The translations under genes and the position numbers were made by a program. 64,000 bases of DNA from assembly GCA_021234155.1 (NCBI GenBank), contig JAJEKV010000472.1, positions 1 to 64,000 on the forward strand, read 5' to 3'. The notes under the pieces were generated by a model. The model was not told the origin of the DNA. It saw only the letters and a list, made by a program, of their open reading frames with translations, and searched no databases. Below are positions 10,171 to 22,663 of the stretch, piece after piece (the stretch's first letter is position 1; every line of letters begins with the position of its first letter). Source of the DNA: Isoetes taiwanensis. Lineage: Eukaryota > Streptophyta > Lycopodiopsida > Isoetales > Isoetaceae.

Positions 10171-10430
10171 TACAGAGCAAGCAGAGAGCCAGTATAAAGT
10201 AATTTCCACAGTAGGGAAGGCTAAGACCAAGTCATTCATAGTCTTGATAGACTCGGGAAGTAGCCATAACTTTGCATCCCCCAGAATGGTTCAAATGTTG
10301 AAGTTGAAACCACTAAAGTCAAAGCCAAGGCCCGTTGTCTTAGCAAGTGGTGCAGTAAGGCAGACGGCAGGCAAGAGAATTATCTTCGACATCGACTTTG
10401 CCGTGGATTAATATCCGTGATGGGGGGCAG
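10170..10430 (+). pseudogene. pro: Retroelement aspartic protease domain
   Basis: A readable segment contains KSFIVLIDSGSSHNFAS followed by about 45 residues ending FDIDFAVD. D-S-G in LIDSGSS is the catalytic triad of retropepsins, here in the Ty3 plant form with SHNF after it. The enzyme would cleave the Gag-Pol polyprotein. It is embedded in pol with no start of its own, and the frame breaks on both sides. Confidence 0.85.
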
Positions 10431-10740
10431 AAGTAATGGGCATTGGCAAGTACCGACTTGATCATAGGAATGGAGTACCTTGGACCAGCAGGAGCCATTA
10501 TCGACATTGTGGGAAGCTAAAGGTGACCTTCCCAAAGACCGACGGCAAGATTATTGAGATAACAGGTAAGGAAGTTGTTCCCATCATGCGCTGTATGTCT
10601 TCTAAACTACCGCTCAAGTGCATCAAGAGTGAGCAAGTGGCATACATTTTCAAGCTTGAGATTAGCGAGCGGAATCGGAAGGAAGCAAAGAAGACAAGGT
10701 GCTCAAGAAGTTGCCGGGCAAATAGCTAAGCCGATCACGA

Positions 10741-11640
10741 AGTTCCATGATCTCTTTCCGTGATGAGATCAAGCAGCTCCCTCCTTATAGGGGAGTCGAA
10801 AAGTAGATAGCACTCGAACCGGGAACTAAGCCAACAAGCAAGGCTCCATATAGAATGACAACACATGAGTTGTCGGAGCTAAAGAAGCAGTTGCAGGAGC
10901 TGCTCGACCTAGATTTCATTAGACCTAGTGTTTCGCCATTTGGAGTGCCCATTCTCTTTGTTAAGAAGAAGGATGGCAATTTAAGAATGTGCATAGACTA
11001 TAGGCGATTGAACAAGCACACCATCAAGAACAAGTATGCGCTTCCCGTGACGGATGATTTGATGGATCAGCTTCAAGGAGCAAGGATCTTCTCCAAAATC
11101 GACTTAAGGTCGCTATCATCAAACCGGATAAAGGAAGAAGATATTCATAAGACCGCTTTTAGAACGCGGTATGGGCACTATGAATTCACCTGTGAATGCC
11201 TTCGCTTATCGAATGCCCCCGCCGACGCTCATGAGGCTCATGAACGACATCTTCGTGGAGTTTTAGACACCTTTGTGATCGTGATTCTTTGATGACATTT
11301 TGGTGTATAGCAGATCCCTCGAGGAGCACGCATAACACTTGAGGAGAGTGCTAGAGAAGTTGAAGAGGCACCACCAGACGCCAAGTTGTCGGGCGTCACC
11401 GCGAACGGAAAAGGTGGAGTATCTCGGCCATGTGATCTCGCCAGAAGGAATTTCCACGGATCCCCGCCAAGATTGAAGCCGCTATTCAAAGGGTCGGCAC
11501 GAGGAATGTGCATGAAGTCGAAGTTTTCTCGCCTAGCAGGGTGGTACTACAGAAGTTCGTGGAAGAACTTTGTTAAGATAGCAGCCCCGCTAACGCATTT
11601 GACGAGGGCGGAGAAAGTGAAAGATTGGGCGTAGCATTGG
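10741..11640 (+). pseudogene. pol: Retroelement reverse transcriptase
   Basis: The ORF at 10855-11292 holds the fingers and palm: [45 protein letters not shown], then YEFT and LSNAPA. The catalytic motif is reached after a frame change near 11284 and reads FFDDILVYS; two of the three catalytic Asp residues are in this box. Upstream, residues KFHDLF..DEIKQLPPYRG match the conserved lead-in. The codon for the Pro of FPDE reads CCGTGAT instead of CCAGAT, one example of the CAG anomaly. Thumb and connection pieces (GHVISPEGIST-like, then IAAPLTHLTR) follow to 11640 in mixed frames. Confidence 0.92.
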
Positions 11641-12052
11641 CACAAGAAAGCCCGCTGTGGTTTGAACCGTTGAAGGAAGCTTTAACAACCGCCCCAGCCT
11701 TTAACCCCGCCGCATCCGAGAAAGACAAGCTTGTAGCGACGGGACGCAAGTAAGTAAGATAGCTGGCTGTGGGCGCGTTTCATGCAAGAAGAGCGGTGTA
11801 GTAGCGCATTTACCCGTGAAGATGAACGACGCCGAAAACGCCGCTACCCAACGCACGCATCGTGAATTGCTTGCGGTTTGTCGTGGCATTAAGAATTTGG
11901 AGGCACTACCTTTTTGGGAAGGAAGTTCCAGCTTGGATACGCAGACCACCGTGAGCCTCCAATATGTGTTCACGCGAACCACACCTCAACCCGAGGCGTA
12001 GAAGGTGGATGGAGTTCCTTGAAGAGTACGACTTTGATATAGTCTACAAGCC
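11641..12052 (+). pseudogene. pol: Retroelement RNase H domain
   Basis: Segments in several frames resemble the Ty3 RNase H, including THRELLAV (the common T..EREALAVV block) and a tail near FEFLEEYDFDIVYKP. It would degrade the RNA strand of the RNA:DNA hybrid. Heavily frame-broken, so catalytic residues cannot be listed with confidence. Confidence 0.7.
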
Positions 12053-13306
12053 GTGGAAGCTCATGTGGTAGCGGATGCGCTTTCAAGGCATCCCCCGACA
12101 ACTAGAGTGCATTGTAATGCAATTTCGACGCCTCCAAATGACTTTGGTAAGAAGATTGAAGAGTCCTTGCCAACGGACATAGATTTCAAGGAAGCATGGG
12201 CAAGCCTCTCTAGGGAGGCTAGAACAGATAAGGAGCCGGAAGCCTTTAAACATTATAAGAAGGAAGGCAACCCGTTATACCATAAGAACAAGTTGTGCGT
12301 GATCCAATCATCGTGTAAGGAAATTGATCCTCCATGACACGCGACAAAACAGCCCAATAGCTGGCCAGGCGCGGATTCATGAAAACATATTTCAAAGTGC
12401 GCGCAGCAGCCTATTATTGGCCGTGAATGAAGAAGCAAGTAGCTCGCTACACATCGAGAATGCCCGCCTATGTCGCCAGACGAAAAGCGAGCAGCTTCAA
12501 TTCCGTGAGCATTAGAGCCATTAGCGTGCCTAAACGCTAAGCGGGAGGTGATTAGCATGGATTTCATCACGTGGCTCCCAAGGACCGTGAAGAGGGAAAG
12601 ATGCCTTGATGGTAGTGGTCGACATTGTTGTCGGAAGATGGCACATTTTGTGCCTTGTAGGACCACGATACGGCTATGGATACAACAAAGCTCTTCACCA
12701 AAGAGATCTTCGTGCTTCATGGCATGCCAAGGGAGATTATTCCACAGTGGATCCGGTTCATGAGCCTTTTGGCAAGACCTCTTTGGCGACAATCCGCACG
12801 GTTATCCATGAGCACGTGATATCATCCTCGACGGATGGCCAAACGGGAGAGGACCAACAGGATTTTAGAAGACATGCTACGGAACTATGTCGGAATAAGC
12901 AAGGTATGTGGGAAGAATTTATTCACTTGGTGGAGTTTGCATACAATAGCACCAAGCAGAATCATCCCAAATGTCGCCGCTTATGATCAATTACGGCTAT
13001 CGCTGCCTAACCGCATTACACTTGGCACAACCCCCGTCAAAAGTGGAAGTTTCGCAGCCAGATGTTGGCCGATATGCAGCAGCCTTTGTGGAAGAAGTTC
13101 GAGGGTATCCGGCCGGCAAAGAAGAAGTCGCCGAAGAGCATCGCCGACAAGCATCGAACAGTCAGAGAGTTCAAAGTTGGAGATGATGTTTGGCTCAAAA
13201 TCAAGGTAAAGCAGGCAAAGCTCAGGATCGGGAATTGCAAGAAGCTTGCTCCAAGGTGGGCTGGGCCTTTTAGAATAGTCAAGAGAGTAGGCAATCAATC
13301 CTACAA
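12053..13306 (+). pseudogene. pol: Retroelement integrase, N-terminal part
   Basis: In order: AHVVADALSRHPP (end of RNase H linker), an HHCC-type zinc-binding region at about 12320-12510 (H..IAG..R.H, then CRQTKSEQLQF), and the catalytic core from about 12548 with VISMDFITWLPRT (first Asp) and VVVDIVVGR..H. A C-terminal part carries FKVGDDVWLKIKVKQAKLR and LAPRWAGPFRI (the GPY/F module). The frame is cut at 13306, in the codons for NQSYK, by the large DNA transposon and resumes at 36544. Frame changes occur within the core. Confidence 0.88.
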
Positions 13307-13331
13307 GGGTCCAAGCACATTAGGGTGGCTC
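13307..13331 (+). repeat. Left terminal inverted repeat of the 23-kb transposon
   Basis: Begins GGGTCCAAGCACATTAGGG and pairs with 36515-36539. One mismatch (C/T at position 12) is present within the first 24 bases. Confidence 0.93.
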
Positions 13332-14474
13332 AAATTAAACCAAATTAGGGCTAGCAATTAGCTTAACTAGTTTCCTTTTTAACGGCAAATTTAAAATTAG
13401 ATTAGCACTAATTCCCACCCAAATTCCCACAAAAGTTTCCCAAACAAATCTTGAGAGACTTCGTTCTCCCTTCCCGCTACATTCACCTTCAACATTTCGA
13501 TTTGCATCTCTTCAATTGGCATTGCAAGCATGGTAAAATGGCGTACCATGCAAGTGCGGATGGTGCATAAAAAATAGGAGACGATTTTCCAAAATTGCAT
13601 ACGTTTCTGCTGCTTATAGGGTTATCCTAAGAGAGACTGTGCAAAAATCTTATCCTAAGTGAGACCGTAAGAATCTTGTGGTTTGTTTAAGTTAAAGCAA
13701 GATGGGATCCTTGATTTCTTTGTCACTTTTTTGTTTTTCTTCTTTTGCATTCAAACCTTGTAAACGTGAGAATTGTTTTGTCAAAGATTCCTAGATTGTA
13801 GTTTGAAAGCGTGAATTTTTTAACAAAATGATTCTCGCATTGTCTTCTCTTTGCATTTATGCTTTAAATATGTCTCGTTTTCAGGTGTTCATTACTTAAA
13901 TAATTTGGGGATTTGGATTATATTTTCGGGTTAGATAGTAAATAACAAAGTTTTCCTTTTGTATACGCACTTTGGTGGGGATTCCATCGATAGTACCAAG
14001 AAATTATGATTCCAATGTATATAGATTTTAATTTATTCCATGGCAGGGTTTTTATGTAAATGCATTTGTATATCCATTATCAAATTTGTTTGTGAGAGTT
14101 AGATTGCATTTTTGTACTAGACCGTGCATAGCAAAGCTTTATGAATTTGTTGCATAGAAGTTTGTAGAGGAAATGTCAATTTGAAGGTAGAATGACAATA
14201 AAAAAAATGTTTTACGTAACCGCAAGTAAAATCTTGAAGGTGTTTTCTTGGATGCAAATCTTGAAGGTGTATAGTTGCTTGTGACAACGGATTAGCACGC
14301 TGTATCACGAGACAAGTAAGTTTTCTTTCAAACTGCAGACACGGATGCAAGAGTTACTATTCTTTTGATTTACCTTTTTTAATTAGAGTTTTGTTACTTT
14401 TCAATACCTAGACGGGATGACACCAATTTAATATGCATAATTTTATATGCTAAATGTCGATCTCTAGATCGACC
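13332..14474. other. Left subterminal region of the 23-kb transposon
   Basis: AT-rich and without a recognisable gene. It contains TTAGCACTAATT near 13402, whose inverse occurs next to the right TIR near 36473. These could be transposase-binding subterminal motifs. Confidence 0.4.
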
Positions 14475-14880
14475 TAGTGTTATATGGAACTTTTCCACTA
14501 GTAGCTTTAAATTAGTAGTAATTGGTCCTAAATAACTAATTGCCATGCCAAGTGAGTATTTAAATGCTAATTAATAAAGGTGTGGTGCAAAAGTAGATGC
14601 TCATCTTCGCAAGTTAGCACCACGATTGCTAATTATGACGATGTTGATATTTAATTTACTAAGTAGTACTATGTTTGATTTATATTCTTGTTTTTGTGCT
14701 AACAAAGTCCCCCAATTTAGTGGCTTGTACTAATTTCTTGTCTTGTACTATTTACTTTCATCAATGGCTAGGTAGCAAAGATGATATTTTTCTTATTTAC
14801 TAACTTGGAGTGACTAGTACTATGTGGACTTAGGATTACTAATTGGTCATAGCTTGACTTCTTTGTACTATTGTTGCAGT

Positions 14881-17639
14881 ATGTCTAAAGGAAGGAGCTT
14901 GTGTAAGGTGAAGAAGGAAGAAGAAACTTTCTCAGCAGCAGAGCGAGAAAGGATTCTAGACACATCTATCTTGTCGTGTGAAGGCATGACGCAGCAGATG
15001 TCGAGAAAAAGCCGGAGATAGATGATGAAGAGATTCGAAAAATATTTGGTGTACCAAAGTGTGATGGTAAAAGCAAATATATAAGTTCGCAAGGATGAAT
15101 GCACAATATGTAGACCAGTTTTTAGATGTATATCGCAGATGCTACCGTGAGGCTTGATGTATGCGTTGGAGAGGTAGGTAAGATTTACGCCAAGGCATTT
15201 TGCGCTTACAAGTATATGGTGAGAAAATAAATTGGAGATCATTTGTCGAAAAGAATGAAAAAGGGGAGAAGCCAAAAGAGTTGATTGATGCATTAGCACC
15301 TACTATCGGTCCTTTAGATCGATAGATTATGTTTTGAGTGAAAAGGTAGTAACTAAAGCAATATTCGATTTGGAGTCGAGTTGAATGAAGTTAATACAAA
15401 GTGAAAAATTCTTTCTTCTGCTACGCGGCAAAGAGAGAGTAAAAGCATTGGAAGAAGTGTTCCCATGAGATGGCTTATGCAAAGGGCGGATGCAAGATGC
15501 CAAAGATAGAATGGAGAGCTTAAATTCCACCATAGAGAAGAAATCGATGGAGATGATTTCTTTTCTATTGACCAACATAAACCTCAAGGAAGAGGAGCTT
15601 TTAAAAGCTAGCAAAGCTTATAAAGCACAAGAGGAATCATTACAAAAGGTAAGCATATTGTACATCGACTAGTTGATTGTTTTAGGGATCTTATGAATGA
15701 CTTTATTTTTATGTTTATAGGAAGAGGGCACCAAGCAGTTAATTACTTCCAAAAGTGGAAAAATTGCAGTCAATTTTGGCCTCCTTGAAGACAATGGCTA
15801 AGCTGCAAATTGGTTTTCCATATGTCAAACAACCATGTTCATCATCAGATGCATTTGTTTTTTTAAAAAAATGTTCTTATTGCACATTTGGTTTTGATCC
15901 AAATAGTGTGTCTTGTGATTATTTCACATTGCTTGCATGCCTTCCATCCTTTATGCACTTATATTTGCTTAGCCAAAGACTCAAAGTGTCCTGAATGCTT
16001 TGTAGACATGCCCAATACATGGCTTAAGTCCCTTGGAATAAGAAAACCATTACTAATCAAGGTGAAACACGGACCTCAAATATTGATGATGAGAATCCTC
16101 TTGTGAAGATGTTCTCACCAAAAGTCTGTTGACCATTATGAGGTGATCCAAACTCAAGCTTTCTCTACCGTTATCCATCAAAGATCGAGACACGGACATC
16201 CAAACATCCAATTGGGTAAGTAATGGTCAGTATTTGTTTCATTCATGATGTTATGTGCACACGATTTTGAGAAGTTGACACCTGACGATTATGGTGCGAT
16301 ATAGATGTTGAACCGGTTGCAAGCATAGATGGCAACAATACTCCCATTGAAGCAACATCACCGTTTTTTCTAAAGAACCATTTCGAAATTCCTAAGGTTG
16401 ATACAAGGAGACAAAGCAAGATTACACCTAACGAAAGTCACGACAAACAAAGGGAGGTAAATACTCTATTTTGGTTAATTGCATTTTCCTAACCATTTCA
16501 TATAATGTTATTGGTTAATTGCATCTGTTAGATCTGTTGGTTGGTTGCTAATAATGATGTGTGCAGATTTTGGCAAAGGCATTGTTGTCTTTGTAAATGA
16601 ACTTATTATAGTTGAAGAAAGCAAAGATGAAGATACGCCGGTTAACAACAAAAAGATTCTGCGCGCGGGGTAAAGATAATCTTTCTTTCATGTGTTGTAT
16701 TATGATTGCTTAAACCATCTGTTATGGTACAGAAGTTTCCCTGCAAACAGTAGATATTGTGATGAAGGAGAATCTACCTTCTGAAATTATCAAAGATCAA
16801 CGGAAAAGGAAGGTGCAGAATGAAGACCAAAGTTTGTCTAGCGTTGGGGAATCTCCTGAGAAAAGTGCTAGAAGTGGTGACAAGAGAAGCTGTAGAAGCA
16901 ATAGATTTGTTGGGAGTTTGAAGTCTAATAGGTAATGCTTTTTCTTCTAAGGTTACTTTCTCGCATTCTAATTTATGCTAAATTTTGTATGACCGTGTTG
17001 TAACAAATGTTGGGAAGAAGCTTGTGATTTTTGAAATCAGCGACATGCTCGTGGAAGGTCTTTCAAAAGGATGAACTGTGACTACGAAATGGTTATGGGT
17101 GTTGAGATTGTTCCTTTGAAGAAGGAATTAGTTCTTTCAGAAGACCGGAGCTCTTGCATTTCGGGACTTTTTGTCTCAAGCATTCGATTGTGGGGTTTTG
17201 GTCAACATCCGGATATCCGACACACTAGTCTTACCTCCTTCATTCCATCAAATATGCTAGAGAAGTTTTTATTTATATGGACACATAAGGAGGCAACTAA
17301 AGTGAGATTGAAGTCCTCGGGTGAGTTGGTCTTTTTTGAAGGACTTGTCGAAAGTTTGGAGCAGATATTCGTAATTCAGGTTTAAGGACCACGCTCTTAA
17401 TTGACCCAAGAAGGTTCTCAAATTTTCTCGAACAAGAGTGATTCATGCATTGCACCAAGGTCATTCTTGCCGGATACAAATGATGGTGATTATCTTTCAA
17501 GACTTTGCAGCCATGGTTGCATAATATCATTCCCGAGGTCAATGTCCTGGCTTATGTTGGGAAGTCTGTTCTCATTCGGAACCAATATGATGATAAGAGT
17601 GTCAAGATCTTGAGTGAGTTGAAGACTATGAACCTCTGA
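14881..17639 (+). pseudogene. RING plus FCP1-like gene, unit 1 copy
   Basis: The ATG at 14881 begins MSKGRSLCKVKKEEETFS. The exon-intron layout is as in unit 3, including the 72-bp-class intron near 15650-15720. Frames are broken at many sites relative to unit 3, for example TACCAGAGG read as TACCGTGAGG and GTCAGAGTTG read as GTCGAGTTG. A coiled-coil part, a RING-like part (about 15870-16030) and the FCP1-like tail ending at 17639 can all be aligned. The copy may be intact in reality if the indels are consensus errors. Confidence 0.6.
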
Positions 17640-17801
17640 TGTATTCTTATATGCTGTGTTATGCAGTTCAAGTAATAAAAAACTCTGATGTACGTGTTAT
17701 TTGCAATACAAGTAATATGAAACTCTGATGTATTCTTATATGCTGTCTTATTTGCATCAACGTGTTTCTCTACGCTTCAAAAATAGAAATCTGTTAGATG
17801 T

Positions 17802-18098
17802 GTGAAACATTTTGAGAGAATGCTTGCTTACAGTGTTCAGCAGTATAACTTCATTGGAATATATGATGGCGGGCAAAATATGATTCCAAGGAAGCATCCA
17901 GAAAAAGGGTGGCCATTAGCTCAGGTACAAACAAGGGTGGCAGCTAGAATACGCTCAAGGTATGGAAACTTAGCTGATATGGTTGAAATTCCCTCTTTCT
18001 CTATGGCATTGAATGTAGCAATTTCATTGCACAAATGTGCTTGGCCAAGTTGTTTACATTATAGGCAAGAGCTTGAGCATGAAAAACGACCTTTTTAA
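17802..18098 (+). CDS. Small conserved ORF of the tandem unit, unit 1
   Basis: 98 codons, starting MKHFERMLAYSVQQYN, with a dense segment VQTRVAARIRSRYGNLADMV. It is identical in unit 3 (28881-29177). I recognise no family; it contains CAWPSCLHY and no membrane segment. It may be a separate gene or an alternative 3' exon of the upstream gene, which ends 160 bp before. Confidence 0.4.
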   Translation: MKHFERMLAYSVQQYNFIGIYDGGQNMIPRKHPEKGWPLAQVQTRVAARIRSRYGNLADMVEIPSFSMALNVAISLHKCAWPSCLHYRQELEHEKRPF

Positions 18099-19391
18099 TT
18101 TGCAGCCCTGCGGCAACAATGGATGTTTTGAATTCTTTTTTATGCTACTATTGCTTTGGATAATTTGTCTTTACTCTTGCTGCATCAAAGAGCATTAACT
18201 TGAACAGGAATCTGGTTGCATTTTTATTTGATGCAATGGTTGGATGGATCCAAGACGTGGCCAATAAATTCAACACTTCATAGACTAGATTTTGTCGGCC
18301 ACAACAATTTTTATCAATGGAGCTCTAACATTTTAGCTTTTTGATCCAAACATGTTAGTTATGGACGTTGACCTGCCATCGACTTAGACCAAGTCCATTT
18401 ACTTATACATTGTGGTTATTCATGTAGTTGGCCACTTGCATTTTATCAACACTAGTAGATAACTACAACCAAAGGATGCTTTAAAAGGCACCACATGACT
18501 AATTTAAAAGAAAGCAACAAAATGGCAAGTAGCTCTAAAATAAGAGCAATAGAAAAAATTTCAGGCTAAAGAAGACAACTACCATAGCCTACAAAACTCT
18601 TTATTTGTTTTGCTTCAAAAGCCAAATAATTAAGTAGGACGTCCTTCAAGCAATACCCTACTGTATTCGTGAAACAATGTAACTTATCGTTAAGGCTTTG
18701 CAACAATAATATTGCGAAAGGATGTTGATTTCCCCCACCCAAAACATTCCTTCGCATTGTATTAACATATTGGGAGCAACAATCTTAAGTACACATTGGC
18801 AATGTATATAGTCGGAACTCTAATAAGATAACTTCACGAATATCGCTCTTGGGAAAATGCATAGCTATTGACTGATGATCATTCTAAATGCTTATGATAT
18901 CTTAGACTATTGTAACATTCCTTGGCTGTACTATGCATGTATTTTCGAATGCGTAGTGTTATATGGAACTTTTCCACTAGTAGCTTTAAATTAGTAGTAA
19001 TTGGTCCTAAATAACTAATTGCCATGCCAAGTGAGTATTTAAATGCTAATTAATAAAGGTGTGGTGCAAAGTAGATGCTCATGCTGCAAGTTAGCACCAC
19101 AGATTGCTAATTATGACGATGTTGATATTTAATTTACTAAGTAGTACTATGTTTGATTTATATTACTGTTTTGTGCTAACGGTCCCCCAATTTAGTGGCT
19201 TGTACTAATTTCTTGTCTTGTACTATTTACTTTCATCAATGGCTAGGTAGCAGTATGATATTTTTCTTATTTACTAACTTGGAGTGACTAGTACTATGTG
19301 GACTTAGGATTACTAATTGGTCATAGCTTGACTTCTTTGGCACTAATTTCAAATTAGTACTAAATCCAGATTTTGTACTATTGTTGCAAAG

Positions 19392-22136
19392 ATGTCTAAA
19401 GGAAGGAGCTTGTGTAAGGTGAAGAAGGAAGAAGAAACTTTCCAGCCAGAGCAGAAAGGATTCTAGACACATCTATACTTGTCGCGGTGAAGGCATGACG
19501 CAGTGCATGTCGAAAAAGCCGGAGATAGATGATGAAGAGATTCGAAAAATATTTGGTGTACCAAAGTGTGATGGTAAAAAGCAAATATATAAGTTCGCAA
19601 GGATGAATGCACAATATGTAGACCAGTTTTTTAGATGTATATCGCAGATGCTACCGTGAGGCTTGATGTATGCGTTGGAGAGGTAGGTAAGATTTACGCC
19701 AAGGCATTTGCGCTTACAAGTATATGGTGAGAAAATAAATTGGAGATCATTTGTCGTAAAAAGAATGAAAAGGGGAGAAGCCAAAAGAGTTGACAGATGC
19801 ATTAGCACCTACCATCGGTCCTTTAGATCGATAGATTATGTTTTGAGTGAAAAGGTAGTAACTAAAGCAATATTCGATTTGGAGTCGAGTTGAATGAAGT
19901 TAATACAAGAGCTCTTTCTTTAACATGCAATGCGGCAAAGAGAGTAAAAAGCATTGGAAGAAGTGTTCCCATGAGATGGCTTATGCAAAAAGGGCGATGC
20001 AAGATGCCAAAGATAGAATGGAGAGCGCAAATTCCACCATAGAGAAGAAATCGATGGAGATGACTGTTTCTTTTCTATTGACCAACATAAACCTCAAGGA
20101 AGAGGAGCTTTTAAAAGCTAGCAAAGCTTATAAAGCACAAGAGGAATCATTACAAAAGGTAAGCATATTGTACATCGACTAGTTGATTGTTTTAGGGATC
20201 TTATGAATGACTTTATTTTTATGTTTATAGGAAGAGGGCACCAAGCAGCAATTACTTCCAAAAGTGGAAAAATTGCAGTCAATTTTGGCCTCCTTGAAGA
20301 CAATGGCTAAGCTGCAAATTGGTTTTCCATATGTCAAACAACCATGTTCATCATCAGATGCATTTGTTTTTTTAAAAAAATGTTCTTATTGCACATTTGG
20401 TTTTGATCCAAATAGTGTGTGCGCGATTATTTCACATTGCTTGCATGCCTTCCATCCTTTATGCACTTATATTTGCTTCGCCAAAGACTCAAAGTGTCCT
20501 GAATGCTTTGTAGACATGCCCAATACATGGCTTAAGTCCCTTGGAATAAGAAAACCATTACTAATCATTTAAAATTGAACAGGACCTCAAATATTGATGA
20601 TGAGAATCCTCTTGTGAAGATGTTCTCACCAAAAGTCGTTGACCATTATGAGGTGATCCAAACTCAAGCTTCTCTACCGTTATCCATCAAAGATCAGAGA
20701 CACGGACATCCAAACATCCAATTGGGTAAGTAATGGCTGTATTTGTTTCATTCATGATGTTATGTGCACACGATTTTGAGAAGTTGACACGGACGATTAT
20801 GGTGCGATATAGATGTTGAACCAGTTGCAAGCATAGATGGCAACAATACTCCCATTGAAGCAACATCACCGCTTTTTACTGCAAAGCAACCATTTTCGAA
20901 ATTCCTAAGGTTGATACAAGGAGACAAAGCGATTACACCTAACGAGTCACGCGACAAGCGAGGAGGTAAATACTCTATTTTGGTTAATTGCATTTTCCTA
21001 ACCATTTCATATAATGTTATTGGTTAATTGCATCTGTTAGATCTGTTGGTTGGTTGCTAATAATGATGTGTGCAGATTTTGGCAAAGGCATTGTTCTTCT
21101 TTGTAAAATGAACTTATTATAGTTGAAGAAAGCAAAGATGAAGATACGTCGGGTTAACAACAAAAAGATTACGCCACGGGTAAAGATAATCTTTCTTTCA
21201 TGTGTTGTATTATGATTGCTTAAACCATCCGTTATGGTACGAAGTTTCCCCGCAAAGCAAGTAGATATTGTGATGAAGGAGAATCTACCTTTCGAAATTA
21301 TCAAAGATCAACGGAAAAGGAAGGTGCGAGAATGAAGACCAAAGTTTGTCTAGCGTTGGGGAATCTCCGAGAAAAGTGCTAGAAGTGGTGACAAGAGAAG
21401 TCAGAGAAGCAATAGATTTGTTGGGAGTTTGAAGTCTAATAGGTAACGTTTTCTTCTAAGGTTACTTTCTCGCATTCTAATTTATGCTAAATTTTGTATG
21501 ACTGTGTTGTAATAAAGTGTTGGGAAGAAGCTTGTGATTTTTGAAATCAGCGACATGCTCGTGAAGGTCTTTCAAAAGGATGAACCTGCACTGAAATGGT
21601 TATGGGTGTTGAGATTGTTCCTTTGAAGAAGGAATTAGTCTTCGTAAGGCGGGAGCTCTTGCATTTCGACTTTTTGTCTCAAGCATTTCGGTGTGGGGTT
21701 TTGGTCAACATCCGGATATCCAAGACACTAGTCTTACCTCCTTCATTCCATCAAATATGCTAGAGAAGTTTTTATTTATATGGACACGCAAGGAGGCAAC
21801 TAAAGTGAGATTGAAGTCCTCAGGTGAGATGGTCTTTTTGAAGGACTTGTCGAAAGTTTGGAACAGATATTTAATTCAGGTTTAAGGACCACGCTCTTAA
21901 TTGACCCAAGAAGGTTCTCAAATTTTTCGAACAAGAGTGATTCATGCATTGCACCAAGGTCATTCTTGCCGATACAAATGATGGTGATTATCTTTCAAGA
22001 CTTTGCAGCCATGGTTGCATAATATCATTCCGAGGTCAATGTCCCGGCTTATGTTGGGAAGTCTGTTCTCATTCGGAACCAATATGATGATAAGAGTGTC
22101 AAGATCTTGAGTGAGTTGAAGACTATGAACCTCTGA
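19392..22136 (+). pseudogene. RING plus FCP1-like gene, unit 2 copy
   Basis: The ATG is at 19392 and the stop TGA ends at 22136. The RING-like region is clearest here: at about 20380-20500 it reads CSYC, a gap, then HCLHAFHPLC and CPEC. That gives C-x2-C, C-x-H-x2-H-x2-C and C-x2-C in order. Exon 1 and the FCP1-like end are frame-broken relative to unit 3. Confidence 0.6.
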
Positions 22137-22309
22137 TGTATTCTTATATCTTTGTGGTTATGCGTTCAAAGTAATAAAAACTCGATGTAACGTGTTATTT
22201 GCAATACAAGTAATATGAAACTCTGATGTATTCTTATATGCTGTCTTATTTGCATCAACGTGTTTCTCTACGCTTCAAAAATAGAAATCTGTTAGATGTG
22301 TGAAACATT

Positions 22310-22663
22310 TTGAGAGAATGCTTGCTTTACGGTGTTCAAGAAGATAACTTCATTGGAATATATGATGGCGGGCAAAATATGATTCCAAGGAAGCATCCAG
22401 AAAAAGGGTGGCCATTAGCTCAGGTACAAACAAGGGTGGCAGCTAGAATACGCTCAAGGTATGGAAACTTAGCTGATATGGTTGAAATTCCCTCTTTCTC
22501 TATGGCATTGAATGTAGCAATTTCATTGCACAAATGTGCTTGGCCAAGTTGTTTACATTATAGGCAAGAGCTTGAGCATGAAAAAACGACCTTTTTAATT
22601 TGCAGCCCTGCGGCAACAATGGATGTTTTGAATTCTTTTTTATGCTACTATTGCTTTGGATAA
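22310..22663 (+). CDS. Small conserved ORF of the tandem unit, unit 2
   Basis: Same protein as at 17802 but with an altered start (MRECLLYGVQEDNF) and an extra A near 22583 that changes the last residues. No known family. Confidence 0.35.
   Translation: MRECLLYGVQEDNFIGIYDGGQNMIPRKHPEKGWPLAQVQTRVAARIRSRYGNLADMVEIPSFSMALNVAISLHKCAWPSCLHYRQELEHEKTTFLICSPAATMDVLNSFLCYYCFG

Larger units (their letters stand above)
14475..18953 (+). repeat. Tandem unit 1 of 3 (4,479 bp)
   Basis: Starts TAGTGTTATATGGAAC and ends ATTTTCGAATGCG, directly abutting unit 2. The 3' third (17640-18953) is almost identical to units 2 and 3. The gene part shows many small indels relative to unit 3, mostly at CAG/CTG. Confidence 0.93.
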